From positions 1 to 61,335 of the IMG/VR virus record IMGVR_UViG_3300009177_000040: 61,335 nt of DNA; one strand, written 5' to 3'. Each line of letters starts with the position of its first letter. The stretch's first letter is position 1. Made by a program: the position numbers and the translations under genes. The notes below the pieces were generated by a model. The model was not told where the DNA came from and searched no databases. It saw only the letters and a list, made by a program, of their open reading frames with translations. The DNA comes from a virus. Below are positions 1 to 8,973 of this stretch, piece by piece.

Positions 1-123
1 CCTTCGGGATCGTCTTCGCTGACGAGGCTGCATCCGACAGCGCGATCGAGTCGGCCACTGCGCGGGCAATCGTGGCTACGCGCGTGAGCTGGTCAGCCAG
101 AGCGAGGACGTCGCCCAGGCGAA
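1..123. repeat. Terminal direct repeat (left copy)
   Basis: These 123 bases are identical to 61213-61335. A reading frame continues through the joint, giving exactly 647 codons when one copy is removed. This fits an assembly of a circular or terminally redundant, circularly permuted genome with an end overlap. I see no sign that it is a biological long terminal repeat, because it lies inside a coding region. Confidence 0.9.
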
Positions 124-976
124 TGCCCTGTGAGTCCAGAGCTGAGTCCGCGAGGGTCAGGCCGTCGGCCTGCGTCCTGCCGTACGCCATCACCCGACTG
201 AGCGAGTCGGCCAGAGCGATCGTGTCGTCGATCGAGACCGCTTTGCCCTTGAACGTGGTGGCCAGGTCGGCCAGGGCCAGCGAGTCGGCCTGCAGCAGCC
301 CTCGAGCAAACACCCTGGCGTCGGCGAGGACGAGGCTGTCCGTCAGCGTGCGAGCCGCGGCCATCACGCGGCTCAACTGATCAGTGAGGGCAAGGCTGTC
401 CACCACAGACAGCCCGCGGGCCATCGTCCTCGCGTCGGCCAGGCTCAAGGTGTCCGCGACGGACTTGGGGATCGTCTTCGCCGTGGCAGCCGAGTCCGAC
501 AGGCTCAGCGTGTCGGCGACGAGCTTGCCACGAGACATGGCTCGCGCATCAGCGAGGCTGATCGAGTCCGTGACCGCCTTGCCTTGCGCGAAGGTGCGCG
601 CGTCAGCCAGCGAGAGCGTGTCCGCCACAGACTTCGGGATCGTCTTGGCGGTTGCAGCCGAGTCGGCGAGGGTGAGCGTATCGGCCAGGGAATTCGGGAT
701 CGTCTTGACGCGAGTGTTGGCGTCCGCCAGTGCGACCGAGTCCGCGACGGAACGAGCTGTCGTCGTCGCCCTCGAGAAGCTGTCGGCGAGGACGACCGTG
801 TCGGCCAGGGACTTGGCGGCTGCCTTGACCAGCGTGACGCTGTCGGACAGCGCGACAGTGTCGGCTGGCGTGACGGTCTGCCCGACGACCGCGTACTTCC
901 CGCCGAACAGCCCAGGGATGCGGATGAACCGAGGGTTGAACTGCGCCTGGAGCGCGAAGAAGATCGGGTTGTTCAC
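1..976 (-). CDS. Tandem-repeat (LADS-type) virion-associated protein, N-terminal part
   Basis: The gene starts at a GTG (974-976) that overlaps the TGA of the upstream gene (GTGA) and runs off the left end, continuing at 61212. The first 30 residues (VNNPIFFALQAQFNPR...) are unlike the rest and could be a virion anchor. From about residue 38 the protein is a chain of roughly 20-residue units with cores such as LADTLSLAD and VADSVALAD, joined by TIPKS or ARGK spacers. About 14 units lie in this part and about 28 in the whole protein. The DNA repeats are similar but not identical, so unit number may change by recombination. Confidence 0.7.
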   Translation of the reverse strand, partial: MNNPIFFALQAQFNPRFIRIPGLFGGKYAVVGQTVTPADTVALSDSVTLVKAAAKSLADTVVLADSFSRATTTARSVADSVALADANTRVKTIPNSLADTLTLADSAATAKTIPKSVADTLSLADARTFAQGKAVTDSISLADARAMSRGKLVADTLSLSDSAATAKTIPKSVADTLSLADARTMARGLSVVDSLALTDQLSRVMAAARTLTDSLVLADARVFARGLLQADSLALADLATTFKGKAVSIDDTIALADSLSRVMAYGRTQADGLTLADSALDSQGIRLGDVLALADQLTRVATIARAVADSIALSDAASSAKTIPK

Positions 977-1716
977 AGCCAGCGCCAGTTCTGGGGCTTG
1001 ACGGTGAACGGCATCTGGAGCGGAGGCACCGGCCGCACTGCGATCACAGCTGCGGCGTTGCGGGTGTTGGACGTGTCACCCGTCCACTGGCCGACGTCCT
1101 CAGACGCCGCGGTGTTCTGCCGGAACGCAATCCCGCAGGAGATGCCACCGACGACGTCGGTCGTGACCGGGCCGACGCCCGTGTTGTAGTTCGTCGGGGA
1201 CGCACTCCAGCCGGTGAACGACCCAGTGGTGCTCGTCTCCCCGAACCCGGCGATCGAAATCCAGAGCGTGTCGGCCGATCCCCAGGAAGGGACGAACGAT
1301 GCCGGGTCTGCCTGCGTCGAGGTACCGCTCGCGAATGAGCCTCCCTCTGGCGCTGCGCTTGTGTAGGCAGCCGGGATCGCCATCAGGAACATGGCGGCAT
1401 GGCCAACGACCGTGGCGGCCTGCGTGACCGTGAAGGTTCCGGTCTCGCTCCCGGTGGACACCTTCCAGGCTGCGCCAATCCCCATCGTCGACGCGCCTGT
1501 GCCTACGTCGAGGAACTCGGTAAAGCCGCCACCCCATGTTCCGAACGAGGCGTTCGTGACGCCAGCCTCGTACGAGACGATGGCTGCGATCAGCAGGTCG
1601 CCCGCGCTCTTCGTCAGAGACGACAGGCTCGGGAAGGTGCGCGCTGCTACAGTGTCGGCCTGCCCGGTGTGCAGCAGCGTGCTAGCACCAGTCGTGGGGA
1701 TGGTGGGGAACGCCAC
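973..1716 (-). CDS. Virion structural protein (hypothetical)
   Basis: A 247-residue protein rich in Gly, Ala, Ser and Thr with many short beta-type stretches, as in phage head-decoration or tail-fibre proteins. It starts at a GTG three bases after the TAG of the preceding gene and its stop overlaps the GTG of the repeat protein. No catalytic motif is visible. It lies downstream of the capsid gene in a co-oriented block, so a virion role is likely, but the exact role is unknown. Confidence 0.6.
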   Translation of the reverse strand: MAFPTIPTTGASTLLHTGQADTVAARTFPSLSSLTKSAGDLLIAAIVSYEAGVTNASFGTWGGGFTEFLDVGTGASTMGIGAAWKVSTGSETGTFTVTQAATVVGHAAMFLMAIPAAYTSAAPEGGSFASGTSTQADPASFVPSWGSADTLWISIAGFGETSTTGSFTGWSASPTNYNTGVGPVTTDVVGGISCGIAFRQNTAASEDVGQWTGDTSNTRNAAAVIAVRPVPPLQMPFTVKPQNWRWL

Positions 1717-1719
1717 TCA

Positions 1720-2157
1720 CTACTCTTCCCACTGGAACGTGACGACCACGAGCTGGCCGGTACCGGCCGCTGGGATGATCGCGATGCCGTTGGCCGTTCC
1801 CTTCGGGATCACCAGGCCACTGCCCTCGTACGTCCAGACGACGGCAGCCCCGGCCATTGACGCCGGGAACTGGTAGCGGTCGATGAACCCGGCCGTGATG
1901 GTCGGGCCGGTGGAGGAGTGAGCCTGCCACATCTGACACTGCGGGGCAGGCCCGTCCTGCCAGTTCTGCTCGTCGACGCTCGCGCCCACGGTGCCCGCCG
2001 AGGTAAGCCGCCGCACGGCGATGTCCACCGCGCTGGTGGTGGGGTTCTCGACGGTGATCTTGCGGACGATGCCTCCGCCACCAGCGACGCCCATGAGTGA
2101 CGCGCAAGGCAGCGTGGTCGAACCGGCTCCTGTGCACACGGTCGATGCTGAGTACAT
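1720..2157 (-). CDS. Virion protein, hypothetical
   Basis: A 145-residue protein with an ATG preceded by GAAGGAGGA at good spacing. The sequence alternates hydrophobic and polar residues (VRKITVENPTTSAVDI, GTGQLVVVTFQWEE), which suggests an all-beta fold. It sits between two other unannotated proteins downstream of the capsid gene. I infer a structural role from context only. Confidence 0.55.
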   Translation of the reverse strand: MYSASTVCTGAGSTTLPCASLMGVAGGGGIVRKITVENPTTSAVDIAVRRLTSAGTVGASVDEQNWQDGPAPQCQMWQAHSSTGPTITAGFIDRYQFPASMAGAAVVWTYEGSGLVIPKGTANGIAIIPAAGTGQLVVVTFQWEE

Positions 2158-2169
2158 GCTCCTCCTTCG

Positions 2170-2889
2170 TTACCAGGTCTGCCGGTTCGCGTGTACGTTG
2201 ATGAGGGTCGGGCCAGCTTCTCCCGCCGGGACGTAGGTAGCTTCGGCTAGGTAGGCGATGGCACCGGCGAAGATCGAGACCCCGGACGTCACTCCCTGGA
2301 ACGTGCCAGCGACGTTGTATGAACCGGCGCTAGCCTCGATGCGGTAGGAGACGACTTCGCCGCCCAAGTCCCATGCGTCAACTGCGGGGCTGGTCGGCGT
2401 GTTGCCTGTCGAGTCGTCATCCTTTGAGGCGTTGCCCAGGACGATCGAGCCAGCCTGGACGGCAAGCGTCGATGTGTTCCAGGAGTTCGTGCCCGAGAAG
2501 CTCTGGCCCGCACCTTCCGCATCCGCCACGTCGAGCGGGCTGGATGACTTCACGCCGAGCAGGGAGGTGAGGCCGAAGGTGTAGCTGACGCCAGCGTCAG
2601 TTGTGTCGAAGGTGGGCGTGATGACCGTTCCGGACGCCAGCCCCGCCGGAGCGTACGCACGTGCCCACGCCTTGCGGAAGGCGGCAGCGCCGAGGTGCCC
2701 ACGGTCAACGACCCACGACAACCCACCGCCGGACACCGATGTCAACACCGAACCGTCGCCAAAGAGCGAGGTGCTGAGAACGATGAAGCTCCCCACCGCG
2801 GCCGTGGCCGCGGTGGTGACCGTTACGGAGCCCAGCGTACCGGCGCTGTTCGCCGTTCCTAGATTGCCCTGGTCGATAGTGATCGCCAC
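2170..2889 (-). CDS. Virion protein, hypothetical
   Basis: A 239-residue protein starting at GTG shortly after the TAA of the capsid-proximal gene. It resembles the 973-1716 product in style: GTSNSW/GTLGSVTVTTAATAA segments, a central SSPLDVADAEGAG region and a Gly/Ala-rich C-terminus. The two may be distant paralogues encoding surface-exposed beta proteins. No known domain was recognised. Confidence 0.55.
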   Translation of the reverse strand: MAITIDQGNLGTANSAGTLGSVTVTTAATAAVGSFIVLSTSLFGDGSVLTSVSGGGLSWVVDRGHLGAAAFRKAWARAYAPAGLASGTVITPTFDTTDAGVSYTFGLTSLLGVKSSSPLDVADAEGAGQSFSGTNSWNTSTLAVQAGSIVLGNASKDDDSTGNTPTSPAVDAWDLGGEVVSYRIEASAGSYNVAGTFQGVTSGVSIFAGAIAYLAEATYVPAGEAGPTLINVHANRQTW

Positions 2890-2895
2890 TGGCTG

Positions 2896-3414
2896 TTACG
2901 CGCCAGCGGTACCGATCGTGACCGTCCAGGTGATGGTCAGCGTGTCGCCAGCCTGCTTGTCGATGTTGGAGTAGACCGCGCGGGCCAGCATGGTGCCGGT
3001 CGATGCGGCGTTGAAGATGCCCGCCTCACGCAGGGCCGAGTTGGTTCCGTCGCCCGCGGCCCAGGTGCCGACGTAGGTGACGACGTTGACGGAGTCCGTC
3101 CTGGAAGTCAGGGCATTGCGGTCGACCTCCGCACCGAGTGCGGTGTCGCCGAACGCTGCGGCGGTTGAGCCTGTCCCGATCGCCATCCACCCCATGGCCG
3201 CGCCACCCGGCGAAGACGAGAGCTGGTCGGCGATGTGGTTCTCGCCCGCGTCGACGACGAGGTTGTGGACGCGCTGCTCCATCTTCAGCTCGCCGTTCTC
3301 GTCCAGCAGCTCGAGGAACACTTCGCCTGTGATGGGCACGAACGACTGGATGGCTGGGCGACGGTCTAGCGCCAGGCCAATCTCGTCGCTCACGCCGAGC
3401 AAGTCATTGTGCAT
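2896..3414 (-). CDS. Head-proximal structural protein
   Basis: A 172-residue protein. The ATG at 3414 was chosen because GAGAGGAG lies 6-7 bases upstream; a longer in-frame ORF has no ribosome site. The middle (NLVVDAGENHIADQLSS, MAIGTGSTAAAFGDTALG) matches a recurring type of phage structural protein encoded near capsid or tail genes. It directly follows the major capsid gene, so a decoration or adaptor role is reasonable. Assignment is by pattern and position only. Confidence 0.6.
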   Translation of the reverse strand: MHNDLLGVSDEIGLALDRRPAIQSFVPITGEVFLELLDENGELKMEQRVHNLVVDAGENHIADQLSSSPGGAAMGWMAIGTGSTAAAFGDTALGAEVDRNALTSRTDSVNVVTYVGTWAAGDGTNSALREAGIFNAASTGTMLARAVYSNIDKQAGDTLTITWTVTIGTAGA

Positions 3415-3480
3415 CGTCACTCCTCTCGAGGTAAGCGTGGGGCCAGCCGGGGGAGAGGTGGCTGACCCCACGCAGTGTTG

Positions 3481-4788
3481 CTACAGGTGCGTACCGAGGT
3501 GCGCGAACCGAAGCGGATCGAACACGACGGACTTGAAGGCACCGATGACACCGACCTCCATGCCACCGATGCTGGGCTCCACGGCCCGGAGCTGAACCGG
3601 CGCTCCGGTCGTCTCACCCACCAGGAACGCGGATGCGTCCCCGACGATCGCGGTATCGGCGTCGAAGCCGTACGACCCGACCACGTTCAGACCAGCCCAG
3701 GTGCCGGTCATGGTGCCGATGTTCAGGTTCCCGACTGCCGAGACCTGGAGGACCTGATCGGTCCCGAGACCGGCGAGCTGGAAGAACCTGTTCGCTGCCA
3801 GGTAGAGCGTGTCGGTCTGCGCCCGTCCCGCCGTGTTGGTGTACACCTGCGAGATGGCCGCGATGGCCGCAGCCCTCCACTGGGCGAACGACTCCGTACC
3901 GGCCGTGCCGAGACGACCGGACGCGGTGCCGACCGTTCCGATGGCCGTGCCTTCGAGGACCTCGCACGCGGCCGACTCGGTCTGGCGAGCGTAGGACTCT
4001 GCCGCCAGGTCGAACCAGAGCGCGAGCGCGTCCGGCGAGGACCAGTTGATGGCCTGCCAGGACAGGTCGCCTCCACCGATGTACGTGTCGGCGGTCATCG
4101 TGTCGAGCACGACCGACATCCGAGCCGTACCGCCCTCCTGCTTCTCCCCGGGCTGCAGGAGAACGTCGGGCCGACCGGTGATGCGCGGGTACGTCAGCGA
4201 CCCGCGATCGAGCGGGACGTTGCGGGCCGAGTTGACGACCGGCCGCGACTTGTCGATGAGGTCCATGATCTGGGCCATGTGCGGTGCGGGCACCAGACCA
4301 CCGATGTTGGACGTGAGGGTGTTCTGCAGCGTGCGCTCGACGCGCTGGGCTGCGTCCTCGACGGTCCTCGAGACGCGATCCGACTCGCCAGCGGCGAGAT
4401 GGGCGATCTCGGGGAACCGGACGATCATCTGATCGCGCGCGAACTCTGCGAACGTCCGGTAGACCACCGGCTGCTGCAGGGAACCGCGGGCGACCGCGAA
4501 GCCACGCGTGGTCTGATCGACGTTGCCGTCGTCGTCGTCGCGTACGAGGCGGGAGACGTCCTTGGCGGAGTCATGGCGCTCGACGTCGGCGGCGAGGAGG
4601 ACGATCTCGGCCTCCAGCTCTTCGACCCGGGTGCGGTACTTCGCCAGGTGCTCCTGCTCGTAGTCGTTGAGGTCACGGTGCTCTTCCTCGGCGACGCTGA
4701 GGAGGTCCGTGATCTTCTCGGTGGTCCGCTCGCGCTCGTCGGCAAGCCGCTCGAGACGCATGCGGGTCACTCCGAGTGCTCCAGGCAT
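3481..4788 (-). CDS. Major capsid protein, HK97 fold
   Basis: A 435-residue protein. Residues 1-70 are highly charged and heptad-like (RLERLADERERTTEKI, EELEAEIVLLAADVER), as expected of the cleaved scaffolding delta domain of HK97-type capsid proteins. The rest has the alternation of N-arm, spine and beta segments expected of the family and ends in GAFKSVVFDPLRF. CGGAGGTAAACAGC precedes the ATG. The portal-protease-capsid order supports the call, and the protease upstream would remove the N-terminal domain. A leader with repeated GGCACCC motifs precedes the gene. Confidence 0.9.
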   Translation of the reverse strand: MPGALGVTRMRLERLADERERTTEKITDLLSVAEEEHRDLNDYEQEHLAKYRTRVEELEAEIVLLAADVERHDSAKDVSRLVRDDDDGNVDQTTRGFAVARGSLQQPVVYRTFAEFARDQMIVRFPEIAHLAAGESDRVSRTVEDAAQRVERTLQNTLTSNIGGLVPAPHMAQIMDLIDKSRPVVNSARNVPLDRGSLTYPRITGRPDVLLQPGEKQEGGTARMSVVLDTMTADTYIGGGDLSWQAINWSSPDALALWFDLAAESYARQTESAACEVLEGTAIGTVGTASGRLGTAGTESFAQWRAAAIAAISQVYTNTAGRAQTDTLYLAANRFFQLAGLGTDQVLQVSAVGNLNIGTMTGTWAGLNVVGSYGFDADTAIVGDASAFLVGETTGAPVQLRAVEPSIGGMEVGVIGAFKSVVFDPLRFAHLGTHL

Positions 4789-4930
4789 GCTGTTTACCTC
4801 CGTTGGGTTCAGAATCTACCCGGCGGGTGCCAACAGCTTCGGGGTGGGGTGCCGCGCGCTACGCGGGGTGCCACTGCCGAGGCGAGCGGGGTGCGCCTAG
4901 TTCGTTTCTTACCTTAGCCCAGTCGGCCGG
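4789..4930 (-). promoter_or_regulatory. Capsid-gene leader with repeated GGCACCC motif
   Basis: The gap between the protease stop and the capsid ATG holds four copies of GGCACCC or GCGCACCCC on the minus strand, near 4825, 4847, 4866 and 4888, spaced 19-22 bases apart, roughly two helical turns. A ribosome site sits just before the capsid start. The regular spacing suggests protein-binding sites or an RNA leader boosting capsid expression. There is no clear -10/-35 pair. Confidence 0.35.
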
Positions 4931-5968
4931 TTACCGCTTCGCGGCGTCGACCACGGGCTGCGGAACTTCCTCGCCGACCTGGCGGAAGATGCGCACCAGC
5001 CGCCGGGCGACCTCGGCCCGCTGCACGTTCGTGATGCCCGTAGTGGAGGGCAGCCGCCGGGCCGCGGAGTGGAGGGCGAAGATGTTGACCTCGCCGGTCG
5101 GCTCCAGGATCGGCAGCGAGCACCGCTCCTTGGCGGGCCGGTCTCCGCCACGGTCGATCAGGCAGCTGGCCTCGTACTCTTCGTCGTCGAAGCGGACGGT
5201 GTCCGAGTCCCAGACCGCGCGGGACACGGTGCGCCGCTCGAGCTGCGTCACGCCGACCTTCTCGAGCATGGCTGTGATGTCGTCGCGGGCGACGAGCTCG
5301 GGCACGATGACCGCGGACACCGGCTCCGGCTCTCCCTCCGGCTCGCTCGGCGCTGGATCGCCGGGGTCGGGGGGGTCGGGAGGGGGGTCACCGGAGACAG
5401 GCTCCTCCGGCTGCTCCCTGACAGCCAGCACCTCCGCCCCGGGGAACGCCGGGTTGCGGCACAGCGCGACGTTGCGCAGCCGGGCCTCCGTGCGGGACAC
5501 GACGCCGTTCGCACCGCGGCTGGACTTCAGCACGACGGCCTCCAGGCTCATGCCGGTCAGGATTTCCTCGCGCACCAGCTCGCGTGCCTTCTCGCCGTCG
5601 CTGCCTCCGAGCAGGCGGAACGTCCCGTGCAGCCCATCGGTCTCGGAGCGCAGCTCGACGCCGCGGCCCACGACTCCGCCGATGCCCTTCTCGTGCTCGA
5701 AGTTGAGCAGGACGTCGACGCGGTTGGCTGCCTTGAGCTGGCGGTCGAAGACGCCGGGGTTCCACTGCTCCATGTACGGAGTGAAGTCCGGCGGGTCGGC
5801 AACCTGGTGCGGCGTGTTGTATGGGACGATGCGCGCGTACAGCGTGCGGCCGTCTCCCTCGGGGCTGATGTCGAAGTTGATCTCGCGGTGGACGACCTCG
5901 CGGAACTCCATACCACCGGACGAACCGGTGTCGTCGGTGCGGTTCACCCTCCACCAGTACTGGCTCAT
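4931..5968 (-). CDS. Prohead protease, HK97 S78 family
   Basis: A 345-residue protein. The first 190 residues carry the S78 prohead-protease pattern: FTPYMEQWNPGVFDRQL, LLNFEHEKG with the likely catalytic His at about residue 92, and ILTGMSLEAV with the nucleophile Ser at about 141. A Pro/Glu-rich linker (about 190-225) leads to a C-terminal domain that could be a scaffolding or unrelated appended domain. The start overlaps the portal stop (ATGA). It would mature the capsid protein encoded next. Confidence 0.9.
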   Translation of the reverse strand: MSQYWWRVNRTDDTGSSGGMEFREVVHREINFDISPEGDGRTLYARIVPYNTPHQVADPPDFTPYMEQWNPGVFDRQLKAANRVDVLLNFEHEKGIGGVVGRGVELRSETDGLHGTFRLLGGSDGEKARELVREEILTGMSLEAVVLKSSRGANGVVSRTEARLRNVALCRNPAFPGAEVLAVREQPEEPVSGDPPPDPPDPGDPAPSEPEGEPEPVSAVIVPELVARDDITAMLEKVGVTQLERRTVSRAVWDSDTVRFDDEEYEASCLIDRGGDRPAKERCSLPILEPTGEVNIFALHSAARRLPSTTGITNVQRAEVARRLVRIFRQVGEEVPQPVVDAAKR

Positions 5969-7197
5969 GTGCTCACTCCTGTCGGTCGGAGCGCGACTAC
6001 GCTCGCTGACTGCTGCTGTGCGGGGGATGCACTCGCTGTGGGCGGTTGAGTGAGCGCCGCCAGAGCCTCGCCCTGCTGTTCCGGCGGCAGGCTCAAGACT
6101 GCCGCGCGGACCTCGTTATCGGTGACGACCCCGGCTGCCTTGAGCGACAGCCAGGCGTCCACCATCTCCTTGAAGGACGGCGCAAGCGTCGCCTTCGCAT
6201 CGAACTCAACCCAGCTCCCGCGGGGCAGCATGTTGGCCGAGAGCGCACGGTGCAGACGGGTAGCTGCGGGAAGCAGCTCGAACCGCCACCAGTGCTCGCC
6301 GAGCATCTCGGGCGACTGGTACGTCAGGCCTCCCTCGAGCGGGAGGTTGACCATGTAGGGTGGGACACCGAACGCCGAGGCGATCACCTGCGCATCGAAC
6401 TGCTGAACTTCCAGCAGCATCAGGTCGGCCGGGCTGAAGCTGAGCTGCTCGTAGTCGATGTCCGGCGGCAGAACGGCCGGTGCGCCGCGCCGGGCCGACG
6501 TGCGTGAGGCCCACATGGCCTGGAGCGCGGCAGCCTGGTCCGCATTCAGCTTCTTCTTGGGACGCAGGACCGTGTTGGGGACGCCGCTCTCGCCGCTCAT
6601 CTGGCGAGACATCTCGGCCGTAGCCAGCAGCCCGTAGAGGTAGCTGCCGTAGGCAGAGAGTGCGCTGGTGCCGCGCACGCCACCGGGGTTGCGGCTGATC
6701 TGGATGACGTCGTCGGGGTTCAGCTCAACGCTGCCCGAGCGGTAGCGCCGCGCTCCGCGGACGACGCGCACGTCCATCGGCATGGGGTCGAGAACCGTCC
6801 AGGTGCGCGGCAGCCCGGTCTGCGCGTAGCGGTCGGTGACGAGGATGAAGCCGTCGCCGTAGCCGTACTGCGACCAGATGAGCGCGAAGATGGCGTCGCC
6901 GATGCCGTTGGGGTACCAGTTGGGGTCGGGGTTGGAGACCCAGGCAGGCTCGTTGTTGCCGAAGAAGCGGAGCGGCATGGTCGCGATCTGCTGGCTGTTG
7001 AGCTGCATGCAGCGGTTCGCGACCCAGACCTTCTCGGTCAGCTGCTCGCTGAAGCCGAAGAACGAACTGGTCGCCAGACCGGCCCAGAAGTCGGACGACA
7101 GCTCGCCCATCAGACCCGAAAGCTCCGTTGACTCTTCGACGCGCTCGACGATCTGCTCTGGCCCTAGCAGCATGCGCGACAGGAATCCTCTCGCCAT
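5965..7197 (-). CDS. Portal protein, HK97 family
   Basis: A 410-residue protein starting MARGFLSRMLLG at 7197, where the ATG overlaps the terminase TGA by one base. Family features are seen in the middle: NRCMQLNSQQIATMPL, then the polar stretch with NPDDVIQISRNPGG, and SPADLMLLEVQQFDAQVIASAFGVPP, which is typical of HK97-type portals. It forms the dodecameric vertex through which DNA enters. The C-terminal 40 residues are Ala/Pro/Gln rich. Confidence 0.92.
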   Translation of the reverse strand: MARGFLSRMLLGPEQIVERVEESTELSGLMGELSSDFWAGLATSSFFGFSEQLTEKVWVANRCMQLNSQQIATMPLRFFGNNEPAWVSNPDPNWYPNGIGDAIFALIWSQYGYGDGFILVTDRYAQTGLPRTWTVLDPMPMDVRVVRGARRYRSGSVELNPDDVIQISRNPGGVRGTSALSAYGSYLYGLLATAEMSRQMSGESGVPNTVLRPKKKLNADQAAALQAMWASRTSARRGAPAVLPPDIDYEQLSFSPADLMLLEVQQFDAQVIASAFGVPPYMVNLPLEGGLTYQSPEMLGEHWWRFELLPAATRLHRALSANMLPRGSWVEFDAKATLAPSFKEMVDAWLSLKAAGVVTDNEVRAAVLSLPPEQQGEALAALTQPPTASASPAQQQSASVVALRPTGVST

Positions 7198-8678
7198 CAG
7201 TAGATCACCAGCTCCTCCGTGTCGTCGACCTCGGCCAGTGCGCGTGCCCTCCACCAGGCTGCCCGTACGGCGAGAGCACCGGACACGTCGTCCTCAGACT
7301 CCACCAACCTCGGATTGCCCTGTCGGTCGACCTGCGCCGTCAGCCGCCGCATCTGCTCGGCGATCAGCTCTGCGTGGTCGTGGGCGATCTGGCCCTGCAT
7401 CAGTGCCTGGTAGAACTCGGCCGTCGAGTCCTTCTCCGTCGCCAGGTCAGACGGCCAGGGCTCAACCGGCAGCCCATCGTCCAGCAGCCGCTCGAACATG
7501 TTGATGCGGATGTGCTGCTTGTGGATGATCTCCTCGACCTCCCACTGCTCGCAAGCCCGGCGGATGACGTTCTCGAGCTCCAGGTCCGTCGGCTTCTCTC
7601 CCATCCAGCCGAAGAACACCGTGCCGTCCAGCGCCGCACCCACGACGGCGATCTGCCGTCGGTAGTTGCCCCAGACAGCCAGCACGACGTGCGCGCCGTC
7701 GCGCGGCGGGTCTGCATGCACGCAGTCGTCCCAGGCGCGGTGCGGCAGCCACAGCCCGGCCGAGTCCACCGGCTGACCAAGGTGGTACGCGCGGAACTCG
7801 TACTCGGGCATCACCGCCGCCTTCAGCGCCAGCGAGTCGGGGATCAGGAAGCCCGCCTCGATCGCCGGGTTGGCTTTGCGCCACTGGGCCTCGTCGTAGA
7901 TGTCGCAGCCCGGGTCGGCCGCGTACTCGATGAACTCGACCCCGGCGGGCAGCTCACCGGCATGGTGCCGCTTGCGCAGCTCCTCCAGCATGTTGTCCGG
8001 GCCAAACCCGGGCGTGCCGAAGCCGATGACGCGCTGGTTCGGTCGCTTGCCTAGGCGAGCGATCATCGTCGTCACCAGCTCGGGCGGAACCTCGCTGATC
8101 TCGTCGATCAACGCCAGGTTGTAGTTCAGCCCCTGCACCGCAGACAGCTTCGCCGGATGGGCCGTCATCTTGGAGCCGGTCGGCCGGTACACGAGGATGC
8201 TGTCCTCGGAGAACACATCGAACAGCCCGTCCTTCTGCAGCTTCGGTGACGACTCGATCATGCGCACCGCGTTGCTGATCAAGCGGCGGGCCTGGTCCTC
8301 CTTCGTGGCGAGGATGTCCACCTCGACGTAGTCGTCACCACGAGCAATGCGCTCCAGCCCGATGGCCGCCATCAAGGTCGTCTTGCCGTTCCCGGCGCTG
8401 ATCGAGATGAACGCGGCCAGCGCATCCACAAGCCGCTTCATGATCTGCCGCTGGAACCGAGCCAGCTTCACCGGGTCACCCGTCCCGACGCCCACCGGCT
8501 GGATCAAGGTTCGCTCGATCCACCTCGCCATCCGGGCGTCCTCACGAGTCCACTTCCAGCCATGCCACTCCGGCAGCTCCAGCGTCCTCAGTGGAGGCTT
8601 CGGCCCGGCCCTACGCAGAATGTCGTGCCTTACCTCGACCTTCTTCGAAGCGCGAGGCTTAGAGACGGATCGCGCCAT
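7197..8678 (-). CDS. terL: Terminase large subunit
   Basis: A 493-residue packaging ATPase/nuclease. The Walker A motif SAGNGKTT lies at residues 94-101, a Walker B LALIDE follows at about 175, and the nuclease half contains acidic clusters ending in ESEDDVSGALA. I chose the ATG at 8678; a TTG nine bases upstream is also possible, and neither has a strong ribosome site, so expression is probably coupled to the overlapping HNH gene. It would cut concatemers and pump DNA through the portal encoded next. No small terminase subunit was recognised nearby. Confidence 0.93.
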   Translation of the reverse strand: MARSVSKPRASKKVEVRHDILRRAGPKPPLRTLELPEWHGWKWTREDARMARWIERTLIQPVGVGTGDPVKLARFQRQIMKRLVDALAAFISISAGNGKTTLMAAIGLERIARGDDYVEVDILATKEDQARRLISNAVRMIESSPKLQKDGLFDVFSEDSILVYRPTGSKMTAHPAKLSAVQGLNYNLALIDEISEVPPELVTTMIARLGKRPNQRVIGFGTPGFGPDNMLEELRKRHHAGELPAGVEFIEYAADPGCDIYDEAQWRKANPAIEAGFLIPDSLALKAAVMPEYEFRAYHLGQPVDSAGLWLPHRAWDDCVHADPPRDGAHVVLAVWGNYRRQIAVVGAALDGTVFFGWMGEKPTDLELENVIRRACEQWEVEEIIHKQHIRINMFERLLDDGLPVEPWPSDLATEKDSTAEFYQALMQGQIAHDHAELIAEQMRRLTAQVDRQGNPRLVESEDDVSGALAVRAAWWRARALAEVDDTEELVIY

Positions 8679-8973
8679 GCTGCTCAAGACTTACGTTGTG
8701 TGACCGCGAATTCACCATGCGGGGTCGAAGCGTGCTCTGCGTTCTAAAAGAACCGTTGTGGAGGTCCCTTGCGGTCTGGGCTCCGCGACGACCGTTGCAG
8801 GGTCCGCAGGATGCTACGAGGTTGGCTGGGTCGAACACCGGGCCTCCTGCTGCTCTGGCGATAACGTGGTCGGCCTGGGTGGCTCTTGCGCCGCACCAGT
8901 GGCAGCGGTAGCCGTCACGCCGGAGGATGCTGAGGCGGAGGCGTGCCCATCGTGCTGTGGTCATCGGGTTCAT
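8659..8973 (-). CDS. HNH endonuclease
   Basis: A 104-residue protein with an HNH/zinc pattern: CHWCG, then QADHVIARAAGG, then NLVASCGPCNGRRG. The start ATG overlaps the preceding stop (ATGA), and the gene's end overlaps the terminase start. An HNH protein next to the terminase is common in HK97-like phages, where it is needed for terminase cleavage of DNA. That role is inferred from position. Confidence 0.85.
   Translation of the reverse strand: MNPMTTARWARLRLSILRRDGYRCHWCGARATQADHVIARAAGGPVFDPANLVASCGPCNGRRGAQTARDLHNGSFRTQSTLRPRMVNSRSHNVSLEQHGAIRL

Noticed and set aside
1-123. Terminal repeat as a physical direct terminal repeat of the virion
   Set aside because: It lies inside a coding region that reads through the joint in frame; an assembly overlap of a circular sequence explains it.
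384-1001. Plus-strand open frames over the repeat-protein gene and elsewhere
   Set aside because: They are complements of strong minus-strand coding sequence, lack ribosome sites and have skewed composition.
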